Source: Aphanomyces cochlioides
Taxonomy: Eukaryota > Oomycota > Saprolegniomycetes > Saprolegniales > Verrucalvaceae
Direction: 5' to 3'
NCBI GenBank assembly: GCA_019828595.1
Contig: JAHQRK010000013.1
Coordinates: 2,015,501-2,079,500, forward strand
DNA: 64,000 bases
The stretch's first letter is position 1. Every line of letters begins with the position of its first letter. A program made the position numbers and the translations under genes. The notes under the pieces are model-generated. The model was not told where the DNA came from, did no database searches, and saw only the letters and a program-made list of their open reading frames with translations. Shown in pieces: positions 12,601 through 21,989 of the stretch.

Positions 12601-15600
12601 TCGCCACTGGCCATGAGCATCGTCACGTATTCTGGATCGATATTCCATTGCCACTCTTCCAGACGTGCTGCCTAGATCAAACAAGTTTGAAAAAATAAAG
12701 AGTCTGGCGCTTACAGGCTCATGGCGAGCGTCCAGTTGCTTTAACTTGACAAATTGGTCCCGCATGTCAGCGATAATCCCGCGAATTCTACCACCACCGT
12801 CGGCGTCAAATATCTCGTGAAAATCCAACCTGTTTTTCTTTGCCAACGCACTGTTGGCTCGAATATCCGCCTCTAGTTTAAGTTTTGCGTCTTGAATTGT
12901 GTAAGCATCGTTGTGTGTGATATCTGCCGCCTCTTTTGCTTTCGGACGGTCGTCCGATAGATTCACTGGTGTGACTTGACGCAATGCATTTGAATCCAAT
13001 TCATCGACGTGCCTGCAAAATGTCAACGTTCGGTACGATTGCGAACTGGATGGAAGGACCTGGTGATGCCATGGAAAGCCTCTGGACCGACGACACGGAC
13101 GCATTCGATAAAAGCAACGTAGGCTTTTGCTCCAACAAAGACAGGATTCGTCGCACACGTGTTCGCAGCCGGTTCGTCGCTTTGTCGAACATCATTTTGA
13201 GCTCCCATGCGATCACAAGCGCTTTGGTATGCTTTCTTGGCCTCGCTGAGAGCAACGTCGTTCTGTTGAGCGAGTCGTTCGGCCTCTTCTTCCATCTAAA
13301 AGACATGGCATGATAACTCAAATGCCGTGGCTGTCGTTGTACTTTGGCTGAATGCACTCGAAGAATGGAAAGTTGGCCATCCGATCCACCCGACAAAACG
13401 AACGAGTCGTCAAACGACATGGCGACACAAGAGGTCCCAGAAAGCCCCTCATCGAACGCTTACCACTGCACGTTGTGAGGAAAGATGTGTACCTGGTCAT
13501 GAAGCTCCCACGTCAAGCATGAAAACGGATACGCTCGACAACGGACATGCACTTTTCCGTTGATATTTCCAGCCAAGACAAACTTATTCGAGTGGGAACA
13601 CGCCAACATTTGAGCTGTGCCGTCACGGTCGTCGGGGTAAATATCAATCGGAAAGGTGGCATGCCAGTCGCATTTGTATAATGCACCAGCGTGAACGCCA
13701 CCCACGCTCACCTACAAGCTACAGGTTAATCGTCCAATCTGCTGGAATACTCGACCAAGAAACAGCTTGACGAGGAGCAGCAATACATCGCAGCTAGAGC
13801 ATTTGGCATGGATATAGTACTACCGACTTCAGTCTCGCCAAACAAAACAGTGCTCGAGATTGGTGACGGATTGTACGATGTGATCTTTCCAGCGTCTGTT
13901 TGTGGATCTGCACGTGTGTGTGTGATGCATATTGTAGTGGACATGGACTCACACCTGCTGCAAGTGCGTCGAGTTCCTCGGACGTTAACTTGCGCACGCG
14001 GCGGAAGTTGAATTGTTTGATGGGAACATTCAGCTCGTATGACGCTCGTTCGTTGTCAACATGGTCCGGAACTTCGAGTTGCCTACATCATTGACGTGGA
14101 TTGTCACGTGGCGAGAAAGGATATATACCCAATCATGCCATTTTGACAAGTGACTAAGAGTGCTTTCGAGTCCCAACGCCATGAAATATGCCGCACATGC
14201 TCGTTTTCGCCAAATGTTTTGAATCCAACGGGTTCATACTTGGTCGGACTAGAGAAGCGTTAGCAGTGCTCGATGCACGTGAAGCGGTACTTTGCGCAGA
14301 GAAAAAGGAATAGCGTCTTGTCTAGACTTGCCGTGACAAAGTAGCGACCGTTTGGCGAATACGACAAGCATGAAATGGGTTGATTGTGTGGTTTGACAAC
14401 TTGGACACGGTGCCAACTAGGAGAAACGTATTTTCGTCGCCTTGGACGAGAGTTTACCTCGATGGACCACGATCTAAAATCCGCACGACCCCATCCTGGA
14501 ATGCCACTGCGATTGTTCTGCCTTGCGCGTCGAGGGTTAGTGGAGCATACGCCAAAGCTGTCGCTGGAGCATTGAATCGTTGGCTGTACAAGGACGTCGA
14601 GGTGACATAATCCCAGCATTTGACAGTTCCGTCGGCACCACAAGTAGCTGCCGTGTGTTCCTTCGGAGATGTGCCTAGGCCCGTTATGGCGCCAGCATGA
14701 TATTCCCCAAGTTGCGTCACCTAAACATTTTCAAGTCATCCTTCAGGGGCAGGTGGCGGCGGTGTATGTACTTGACGTGTATCGATGTCAAAACGATGGA
14801 GCAGTCCATTTGCGTCTTGAATGAGATAGTGATCGTCGCCACGAAGAACCCCTCGGATGTCTGCAATTGTGCTCACATGATGGGGAGTCTTTATCGTGAC
14901 GCAGAACTCGTCCTTCGGGATGACTTCTGCCACCGTGTCGTCTTCTTTGACATCGGCTTGATCGATTTCAGGGAAATGCCACCATTTCAACATTCCATCG
15001 CTGCCTAAACGACAAGTTCTCTCAAATTTGCCAGTGAAGAGTCGATGAACCAGCCGTCAGGATTTGATTAAACTGTGGCTCGTATATCACGACGTTAATT
15101 GCCCCTTTGTGGGCTCGCTCGCGATTATACGTGACGATTTCGCACTTGATAAAGTTGCCTAAGGATCACGCCATCATCAAGTTGGTGCTTGGGATAGCTT
15201 ACCATCCCAAAGAAGCAGGGCACCTCGCTCTGTGGAGCTTAAAACTTTCTTATCTGGTAAGACACAAAACGCCTCGATGTCACTCAACTCGGACTTGCCA
15301 AACTTTGCAATGTCGCCTTGCAGCTTGAGCCCAGTAAACGTTGACGCCATTTTCCAAAAGCGGATATGGCCTGTGCCACTTGTGGTCAAGAAGCCACCGT
15401 CATTTGGGGCAAACTGCACATTGAAAACCTCTTGGCCGAATGCTTTGCAGCGCAAGATAATTTGCTCGTCAGCCCAATTCCATACTGTCAATAAAAAATC
15501 CGGCGACGCACCAACGGATGCCAATTTTTCGCCGTCGTTGCTTTGATCGTTATGAGAAGAGTACGCTGCGACAATAGCTATACCTGAAGCGCAGGCTGCT

Positions 15601-16045
15601 GTACGCTCGCTCTGTCCCGTTTCGAAGCACACGAAACACTTTCAGGGATGGATACGCGTAAATGTGTATGTTTGGTTTGTTGCCTTTGTCGCCCACTGCA
15701 AAGTATTTTTTCGACGGATGCACGGTAATCGCCCCAACACCTCCACCGCACATTCCAAAGACATATTTTCGTTGCATCGTTGGCATATCTACAAGATATT
15801 AGCAGATTATACGTTGTCTCATTGGAACCAATAAGCTGGGCAGTGTTTCCCGCTGATGTGAAGAGCGTTTGCGAATCCAAGTAGTACAGGTTGTTGCGCT
15901 TTCTCGTATCAAACCCATGCAATGCACTGAAAGCTACCATGTCCCGCGACATTTCACCATGGTGTTGTTTGCGCGATAGGTCGGCTTTGGTGTAAACGAA
16001 CTTGTCGTCTTGCGCAGACTCACCAACGTCTGGGTCTGAATCCAT
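9669..16045 (-). CDS. CFAP44: Cilia- and flagella-associated protein 44 (WD40 plus coiled coil)
   Basis: Axonemal protein that with CFAP43 forms part of the tether holding inner-arm dynein, needed for flagellar beating. It starts at the ATG at 16045 (MDSDPDVGES) and ends with GRVHASVSSMLR at 9669; many small introns interrupt it. The 5' half (about 13000-16045) encodes WD40 repeats typical of CFAP44: GVGAITVHPSKKYFAVGDKG, YPSLKVFRVLRNGTERA, PDFLLTVWNWADEQIILR, GTGHIRFWKMASTFTGLKL. The 3' half (9669-13000) is long coiled coil (for example EEEELRIRVIELRRQREALK). Acidic Asp runs interrupt it near 10807-10931. Span and domain order fit a protein of about 1,850-1,950 aa, the usual family length. 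Individual exon borders were not all resolved, so the coordinates are the gene span. Its presence fits an organism with motile flagellated zoospores. Confidence 0.88.
10807..10931. repeat. Two (GTC)n trinucleotide arrays inside CFAP44 coding sequence
   Basis: Runs of GTCGTC at 10807-10829 and 10906-10931 encode Asp runs on the minus strand inside the coiled-coil half of CFAP44. They are in-frame, length-variable candidates that change only an acidic linker. Confidence 0.85.
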
Positions 16046-16600
16046 GCAGCGCGTGTTGAACTGTGACTGTTTCTCTTTGCGACCTTTCAGGATCTTCCTT
16101 TATCCGGAATCGGCGTTGAAATCCTCAAGAACCGGCAGAATAATCTTCGCCAAGTACAATGGAGATATTTGAGTTGAGATTATCAACTTCATGTTGAAAT
16201 TGAGGGTGTGTTTGGCAGGGGCATCTGCTACAACTGGATGCCATCGAACTCAGCTGGACGTAGTTGATATCGATAATTTCAACAGTGCTCCCCATATTTC
16301 GCCTCCCACAAAAAACTATAATATAGTTTTTTTGTGGTCGCTGATTGGTCAATTTCATGGACTCCACATTCTGTTAAAAATTGTACACTTTGAAATTAAA
16401 TATTACAATAGTCAAGTGAGTATTGTACTTGGATTATATGAAGTTCCTAAGACTTTATATACTATGAAAATAGCTAGTGGTCAAGAATTACATTGTATGT
16501 CATGCAATCGATTAAAAGTCAGAGTATTTTGAAGAAACAAGGAAAACTCTATAATTTTATATATTCCGTTGTGTTATTGAAATGCACAAAGTCTATTCAA
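16046..16600. other. 5' flank of CFAP44 with a near-perfect palindrome
   Basis: Probably the promoter side of CFAP44; no gene is supported. At 16306-16337 an AT-rich near-perfect palindrome (arms CCACAAAAAACTATA and its complement with one extra T) could form a hairpin of about 15 bp with essentially no loop. Short minus-strand frames through it are not convincing. Confidence 0.5.
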
Positions 16601-16733
16601 TCAATTAACTTTTGGCAATGCTTTTCTAAAACTAGATCTTATTGTTTCAGGAGTGATTGCATCCCAAGCAGCAATTGCCTGTTTGATCGTTGTCATTCTC
16701 TTTTCTTTCGTGGCTCGCTGAGTGGTGGTTTCA
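16601..16733 (-). pseudogene. C-terminal fragment of a pogo/Tigger-like (DDE_1) transposase
   Basis: Minus-strand codons read LAETTTQRATKEKRMTT then AIAAWDAITPETIRSSFRKA and stop near 16601, the typical end of pogo/Tigger transposases (AW..I...TI..SF.KA). The rest of the protein is found in pieces at 32596-32823 and 37398-38170. The frame of this piece continues exactly into the one ending at 32596 once element gypsy-A and one copy of its 5-bp target duplication are ignored. It is therefore the 3' part of the gene that gypsy-A split. Confidence 0.75.
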
Positions 16734-17219
16734 GCAAGTGTTACGACCGTGGAGTGATCGATGATGATGAAAAATGAAAGTGAATTCAATCGAGTTATCT
16801 ACTCGACTTCTTCGAATATGGAAATATAGAAGGAACGACTTGTTGTTCGTTCCTGGAAGCAAATGGACGGTCGTGACGGTTCGTTTACTCCTTGAGGACG
16901 AAAGCATACACTCCGCGCCACATGATTGGCGCATGATAATTTTTTGTGATATTTTTTACCAATCATAATAGTAAGCTATGAAAACTTGTCTCTTTAATCA
17001 TTTCATTGGCAGAAACAAGATACAATTACTAGTTCCCTCCAAAACGACATTTTAGGCGCCAAATCGCCAAAAGTTGAGGTTTAGGGTGCGACACTTGATT
17101 AGCGCAAGTCACTTCACTTCTCATTTTACGACCATACGAACACGCTGTGGACTGGTAGTGCTGCATACACTTACATATGTGTCTTAACTGTATCGTTACA
17201 ATAGATTCACGTTGATACA

Positions 17220-17867
17220 ATGGGCAAGAACACGAAGATGACAAGTGAAGACGTGGCGTAAATATTGGCCTACAAAAAGTGTGGCAAGTCGGTCCCTGAA
17301 ATCGCTGAGATCATGGGACGTCACCGAAAGACTATATCGAGCTTGTTGAAGGACCCAGTGACATATGGCAAACGTTACAAGAGTCGTACTGTCTCGATTT
17401 TAACCCCCGTGACAAGCGAGACATCCGACGCAAAGCTTCAGTCAATGGAATGTCAGCCTGTCAAATCAAGGAGGACATGAAGCTCGATGTTTCCACGCGA
17501 TCCATTCAAAGAATTCTCGAAAAAACACCTTAGTTGAAGCACAAGAAGCGAAAGAAGACACCTTGTCTCACTGCAAAGCATATGCAGCAGCGTATGACGT
17601 ATGCAAGAAAACATGCTATTGCCCAGACGGATTTCTCGCGTATCGTCAGGTCCGATGTTTCAACTTGGATTGTACCGATGACTTTCAATATTACTGGCAC
17701 GATCTCCGAAAAGAGCCTGATAGCTTCTTGACTCGCCAAAATGGAGGCCGAGGTGTCATGATTTGGGGTGCTTATTCGAAATTTGGTCTGTCTGAGTTGG
17801 CCTACCTAAAAGAGAATCAGACATCTGTGATGTATGTGGACACCCTATCCAGGTATCTTATGCCATA
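17220..17867 (+). pseudogene. Tc1-a transposase, N-terminal two thirds
   Basis: Starts MGKNTKMTSEDVA at 17220. A stop codon follows, then an HTH resembling other Tc1 transposases (YKKCGKSVPEIAEIMGRHRK). Frameshifts and stops separate it from the first catalytic region, recognised through CTDDFQYYWHDLRKEPDSF and GGRGVMIWGAYSKFGLSELA. The frame ends at the TA where Tc1-b inserted and resumes at 19416. Inactive. Confidence 0.75.
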
Positions 17868-19415
17868 CAGTGCGCGCCACAGCATTGCAGCCACCTTATA
17901 TTCGACACAAAAATTCCACCACTCCTATGTCGCCCCTCGCAATGATCGCGAAATGCATGTAAATGATTGGCGGAATAGTTTGAGCTTCAAATATCCCGCC
18001 AATCATGGCGGAGTGTCATGAAAATGAATATTTGCAGGCGTCAGAGCATTGCAGGTCACTTCAAAATCAGCGTCATATCGCGATAAAACACCTCGTTGTG
18101 AACTCAAAGGTGTTGCAATAGCTAAAGTAAGATCTACTCTGACTGTCAAACACTACAACGGCATCACTAGAATGGGAAGCCAGCCAAGACTGACCGTTGA
18201 AGAGCGAGCCTCGATTGCGACGTTTCATCGCTTTGGAATGTCCTATCGGGCCATCGCCAAAGAGATGGGCCGTAACAAGGACACGATTCGAGCATATTTG
18301 AAGAATCCTGAGCGATATGGGCGCAAGTTTCAAGGAAGAAAGCTCACAAAAATTGTCGGTCGAGAGTGCCGGAAGCTGTACCGCGAAGCATCCAACACTG
18401 GCGCGTCCGCACGGAGCCTTCACTCAACTCTTAAGTTGGAGGGATCGGTGCGGACGTGCCAGCGTCGGATGCTGGCGGCAGGGTTCCTCAAGTACTTGAA
18501 GCGCAAGAGCACACCAAGTCTACTCCCAAGACACAAGATTGAACGAGTCAACTATGCCAGCCGCAACCTCGAGGATCATGTCAATTGGACTCAGATCATC
18601 TGGTCTGACGAGAAAAAGTTCAATCTCGACGGACCCGATGGTCTAAAGTACTATTGGCATGATCTTCGGAAGGCCCCGGAGTCGTTTTTCTCCCGTGCCA
18701 ACGGTGGACAGAGTGTGATGGTATGGGGTGCCTTTTCGGGCCATGGAAAATCCGAATTGGCGATTTTGGAAGGCAACCAAGACGCTGACGATTACGTCCA
18801 TACGCTGAGTGACCACTTATTTCCATTTGGTCATTCAGTATATGGTCGTAATTTTGTGTTTATGCAAGATGGAGCCTCGATCCACCGCGCCAAGACCACT
18901 ATCAAGTTTTTGAACGACCAAGGCGTTGAGCTATTTGACCATCCCGCACTCTCCCCAGACTTGAATCCAATCGAAAATGTCTGTGGATTGATGGCGAGGA
19001 AAGTTTACGAGAATGGTAAACAGTACTCGTCGAGAAACGAGCCTATTCGAGCAGTGAAGCTTACGTGGTCTCAAATCGACCAAAACTATCTCGACAAATT
19101 GATTTCATCAATGCCTAAGCGTTGTGTGGCAGTCCTCAAGGGCAAAGGTAGTGTAATCAACTATTAGATGATAAATTGAATACAATTTACATTTGTCTTG
19201 CATCAAAATTTTCAGTGGCTGCAATGCTCCGTCGCATGTTATTCATCTAAATTTGCAGTAAATCACTCATGCGTTGTTGAATGACTCTTTGGTCGCGAGT
19301 TTGTATGTTGTAGAGATGTTTCATTCAGCTTCAAATAGTCGCAGATTACTCAAAACTGCATCGGCCTATCCTAATCACGGCAAACATGGTGGCTGCAATG
19401 CTGTGGCGCGCACTG
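17868..19415 (+). mobile_element. Tc1/mariner element b (inner), complete, with IR/DR-type ends
   Basis: Perfect 28-bp terminal repeats starting CAGTGCGCGCCACAGCATTG at 17868 and the complement ending at 19415, with TA at 17866-17867 and 19416-19417. Additional internal copies of the AGCATTGCAG core lie at 18044-18060 (direct to the left end) and 19214-19229 (direct to the right end), about 165-175 bp inside each terminus. This is the inverted-repeat/direct-repeat layout known from Sleeping Beauty and Minos. It encloses an uninterrupted transposase frame. It is 1548 bp long. Confidence 0.88.
18172..19167 (+). CDS. Tc1-type DD34E transposase, intact
   Basis: It catalyses cut-and-paste transposition into TA sites. 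331 aa from the ATG at 18172 (MGSQPRLTVEERASIATFHR). The N-terminal part has the two helix-turn-helix DNA-binding units (YRAIAKEMGRNKDTIRAYL, then around VRTCQRRMLAAGFLKYLK). The catalytic core has WSDEKKFNLDGPDG (first Asp), FMQDGASIHRAKTT (second Asp) and SPDLNPIENV (Glu). Thirty-four residues separate the second Asp from the Glu, so it is DD34E, the Tc1 class. Length and domain order are normal. The frame could extend upstream to 18049, but that part lies in the repeat region and lacks similarity. This is the only clearly complete transposase gene in the window. Confidence 0.92.
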   Translation: MGSQPRLTVEERASIATFHRFGMSYRAIAKEMGRNKDTIRAYLKNPERYGRKFQGRKLTKIVGRECRKLYREASNTGASARSLHSTLKLEGSVRTCQRRMLAAGFLKYLKRKSTPSLLPRHKIERVNYASRNLEDHVNWTQIIWSDEKKFNLDGPDGLKYYWHDLRKAPESFFSRANGGQSVMVWGAFSGHGKSELAILEGNQDADDYVHTLSDHLFPFGHSVYGRNFVFMQDGASIHRAKTTIKFLNDQGVELFDHPALSPDLNPIENVCGLMARKVYENGKQYSSRNEPIRAVKLTWSQIDQNYLDKLISSMPKRCVAVLKGKGSVINY

Positions 19416-20386
19416 TATGTCCATCTTCACCTGGATGAATCGTTACAATTTATGCAAGACGGAGCCTCAATCCATCGTGGGAAAGTGGTGTATGAATTTC
19501 TGGATGAACAAGGGGTCGCTCTTTATGACCACACCCCTCTTTCCCCTGACCTGAATCCCATTGAAAACCTCTGGGGATATCTTGCTCGTCAAGTGTATCG
19601 TGACGGAAGACAATATGAAGCCAAGTAAATTGAAAGTAGGCTTATTGCCTATTGGGTTCGACTTGAATTAACTACAGATTGAGATTCTCCATCATTTAAG
19701 CTTTCTTTTGCCGACTGAACCATCCCAGTAAGTGCTTTTGTCGCCGAGATATGAGGCATCCAAGTTGATGGCACGACATTTTCCTCCAAAATATGAGTTT
19801 TGAGTTTTTGGTATTGTCCGATACAGTTTTTTTAGACGAATCCAGTGGTATTATTGAAATTCAACAATTTGTCTTTGATTTTGAGTAAATTAGAAAAGAA
19901 ACGACAGTACACAGGGTATTACACAAGTGTTTTGAACACTCAGGCAATACGACTGCATCGGAGTAGACCATGTCTTCATTGTCATATTCTAAAAAGTCGG
20001 AACCAGCAAGCAAATCATCAAAGGAGGATGTGTCATCGGGAAGAGAATCAACACTTCCTGAAATGCCAGCGTCCTCCATCGCACAAACGAAAGTGTTTTA
20101 AACCACTGATCGACTGTTTGTGTTTTATCAAACAGTTTTTTTTCGTTTTCTCGAAACAAAGAATGTGGGCTGTCGATGTATCCTCTAACTTCGCCGTCGA
20201 TTTGTCGAAAACAGAAAATGGTTGATAAGGTCAGTTTTTATTTACTCAGCTTCATATGGAAGTGTCCATATGTTAGAAACGGCGATACAGCGCGAATGGT
20301 CGAAGATCCCACAAGAGCTCATCGATAAATTTGTTGAGTCAATGCCTGCACGCTGTAATGAAGTCGTGAGAAGCGCGATCGAATGA
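19416..20386 (+). pseudogene. Tc1-a transposase, catalytic and C-terminal remainder
   Basis: After the inner Tc1 the frame resumes as YVHLHLDESLQFMQDGASIH, then SPDLNPIENLWGYLARQVYR, ending at 19628. It continues after an insert of about 650 bp as AIQREWSKIPQELIDKFVES and MPARCNEVVRSAIE, with a stop at 20384-20386. It carries the second Asp and the Glu of the DDE triad that the 17220-17867 piece lacks, so the two are halves of one gene. Confidence 0.75.
19629..20275. other. Unassigned insert within the Tc1-a transposase
   Basis: About 650 bp without a recognised family. A 72-codon acidic frame on the minus strand (19861-20079, MEDAGISGSVDSLPDDTSS) is visible, and near the right edge a palindrome CATATGGA/TCCATATG at about 20253. 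No clean terminal repeats or target duplication were found. Confidence 0.4.
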
Positions 20387-20432
20387 CTCACTATTAGCAT
20401 CATTTTTGGGAGCTATTTTTGCATGTTTCATT

Positions 20433-21179
20433 TGAAGGCCAACCAAACAAAATCGGTCTTCCTGTATAATTCTATTCACGAGAAAAATGGAAGCAAAGTT
20501 TTTGACCTACTTAAATCAATATATGAGAAACGATAAAAAACAATTTTGCATTGCTGAAGTGTGTTTTAAACATAACCTGCTGTTCAGGCAAGGTATCGAT
20601 GGCCGTAAGCGACGAGGAATTTGAACTAAGCAGTGCACATGACAGCGACGATGACAGCGAAGTCGACAATGATAACGATACTTACGAGCCTCATAGATTT
20701 GTCCGACGTGACGTTCCACCAGAAGATCTTGAACAGAAGTTGTGGGGATGACAAGTTTTGTTTGCTGCAAGAAAGCTTGTCTGTCCCAGAGTCTTGTTGA
20801 CATGGCAATTCAAAACCGGACTTACTGACACAGAATTCAAAATCAGACTTCTTGACAATTGTTTTATACATGTTGTAAACACTTCGACAGAATGTTTAAA
20901 AGGAAATTTCATTCATGAATTGAGAGTAATGTTAAAAACGATCAGCACAGGCAGATAGAATGCACGACGAGGATTCCAAAAATACAGACATCTCAAAAAT
21001 GAATATCGGAAGATTTTCCCGACCAACTCTCGGTCGCGACGCGATATCTCATCAAATATCACGAATTTATCGACGTCTGATAGCTCAAAAGGAAGCTCTT
21101 TTTATGAGAAACATGGTGGTAACGTTAGATTAAAACGGTCTGATTGTCAATAAGTCTGATTTTGTTTGGTTGGCCTTCA
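20433..21179. repeat. Inverted-repeat segment with a short acidic ORF
   Basis: TGAAGGCCAACCAAACAAAA followed by TC at 20433-20454 is repeated in inverted form at 21158-21179. Between them is a frame with MAVSDEEFELSSAHDSDDDS (from about 20599), continued after a stop by further coding-like sequence to about 20958. The acidic start resembles the N-termini of piggyBac-type proteins, but no catalytic motif is present and no TTAA duplication was seen. Probably a non-autonomous or decayed DNA transposon. Confidence 0.5.
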
Positions 21180-21431
21180 TTTGATAACCTCCCTTGCGCT
21201 AATTCAATGTCGCATCTTTATATTATAAATTTTCAGAAGTCTTGTTTCCCAGCGAAATTTAATATAAGAGATGATGCAACAAGACATGGATTGCTGTCAA
21301 ACACTCGGTTTCAATTTTCAGCAACTAAAAGCTCGTCGTTCACAAGCAATGTTGAATAATGCTTGTGCGCTAATCATGTGGCGCGGAGTGTATGTACCGA
21401 AGCTGAACAATAGGATGCAATCTACGCATTA

Positions 21432-21913
21432 GAGGTTGGTCGGGGAACAAACCGACACCGAGACTGGTTCACATTAACGGACAAATATTATCCGTATGAC
21501 ATCTCGGTTATATTTTTTGGCCGGGGAAAGAGTCTCGGTTTGAGTGATTCATGGAAACAGTCTTTTGTAGCTGCGGTGGTGGCGCACGTTATTGCGGTAA
21601 CTATCACCATTGCAGTGGTCTCTCCGTCCACTCAACGACAAATATACAATGTTCTTAAGGACGCCAACATTGAATGGTTGATAACCGTCGACATGATCGT
21701 GCTTCCAGGACAATTTCCAATGAACTTCAAAATAATTCAGAATATATAATTTTAGCCAATGAATTCGTCCCGGTGAAGGTTTTCACTACTTCACAGAGAT
21801 TCGCTCTTTTATCATCCTTTTGGAAAATCCACCCGAGATACATCCGGAATACGGATAGTAACACCCAATCAGACTTCAGCCGAGGTGGAGTTTGCCGTCT
21901 CGGATTTTTCCTC
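21432..21913. mobile_element. 482-bp MITE inserted at TTA
   Basis: TTA flanks both sides (21429-21431 and 21914-21916). The homologous LTR at 32555-32580 shows the empty site GCATTAGACATGG. The ends are GAGGTTGG... and ...TTCCTC, so only the outer four or five bases are inverted repeats. A 3-bp TTA duplication fits PIF/Harbinger-mobilised MITEs. It contains no transposase. Confidence 0.7.
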
Positions 21914-21989
21914 TTAGACATGGATGCATCCGTGACAATCCCTCTCTCAGAAGACTTTTAGGATCTGAGATGTAGGATCTGCAAGCGTG

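Larger units (their letters stand above)
16909..21390. mobile_element. Tc1/mariner element a (outer), itself interrupted
   Basis: Terminal inverted repeats CACTCCGCGCCACATGATT at 16909 and its complement ending at 21390, with TA on both outer sides (16907-16908, 21391-21392). The uninterrupted LTR at 32520-32535 shows the empty TA site. It carries a broken transposase gene (17220-17867, 19416-19628 and about 20280-20386). It is swollen by a second Tc1 (17868-19415), an unassigned insert at about 19629-20275 and a further inverted-repeat segment (20433-21179). Confidence 0.85.
16739..21937 (-). repeat. 3' LTR of gypsy-A, in three pieces
   Basis: Compared with the uninterrupted 5' LTR (32361-32590, 230 bp), the copy consists of 21937-21914, 21431-21391 and 16908-16739. 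The breaks fall exactly at a TTA (MITE insertion) and a TA (Tc1 insertion). The LTR begins TGTCACGGATGCATCC on the minus strand, and both copies end in CA. Confidence 0.85.

Noticed and set aside
16125..16367. 80-codon minus-strand ORF upstream of CFAP44
   Set aside because: It runs through the palindrome, has no motif and shows no codon signal.
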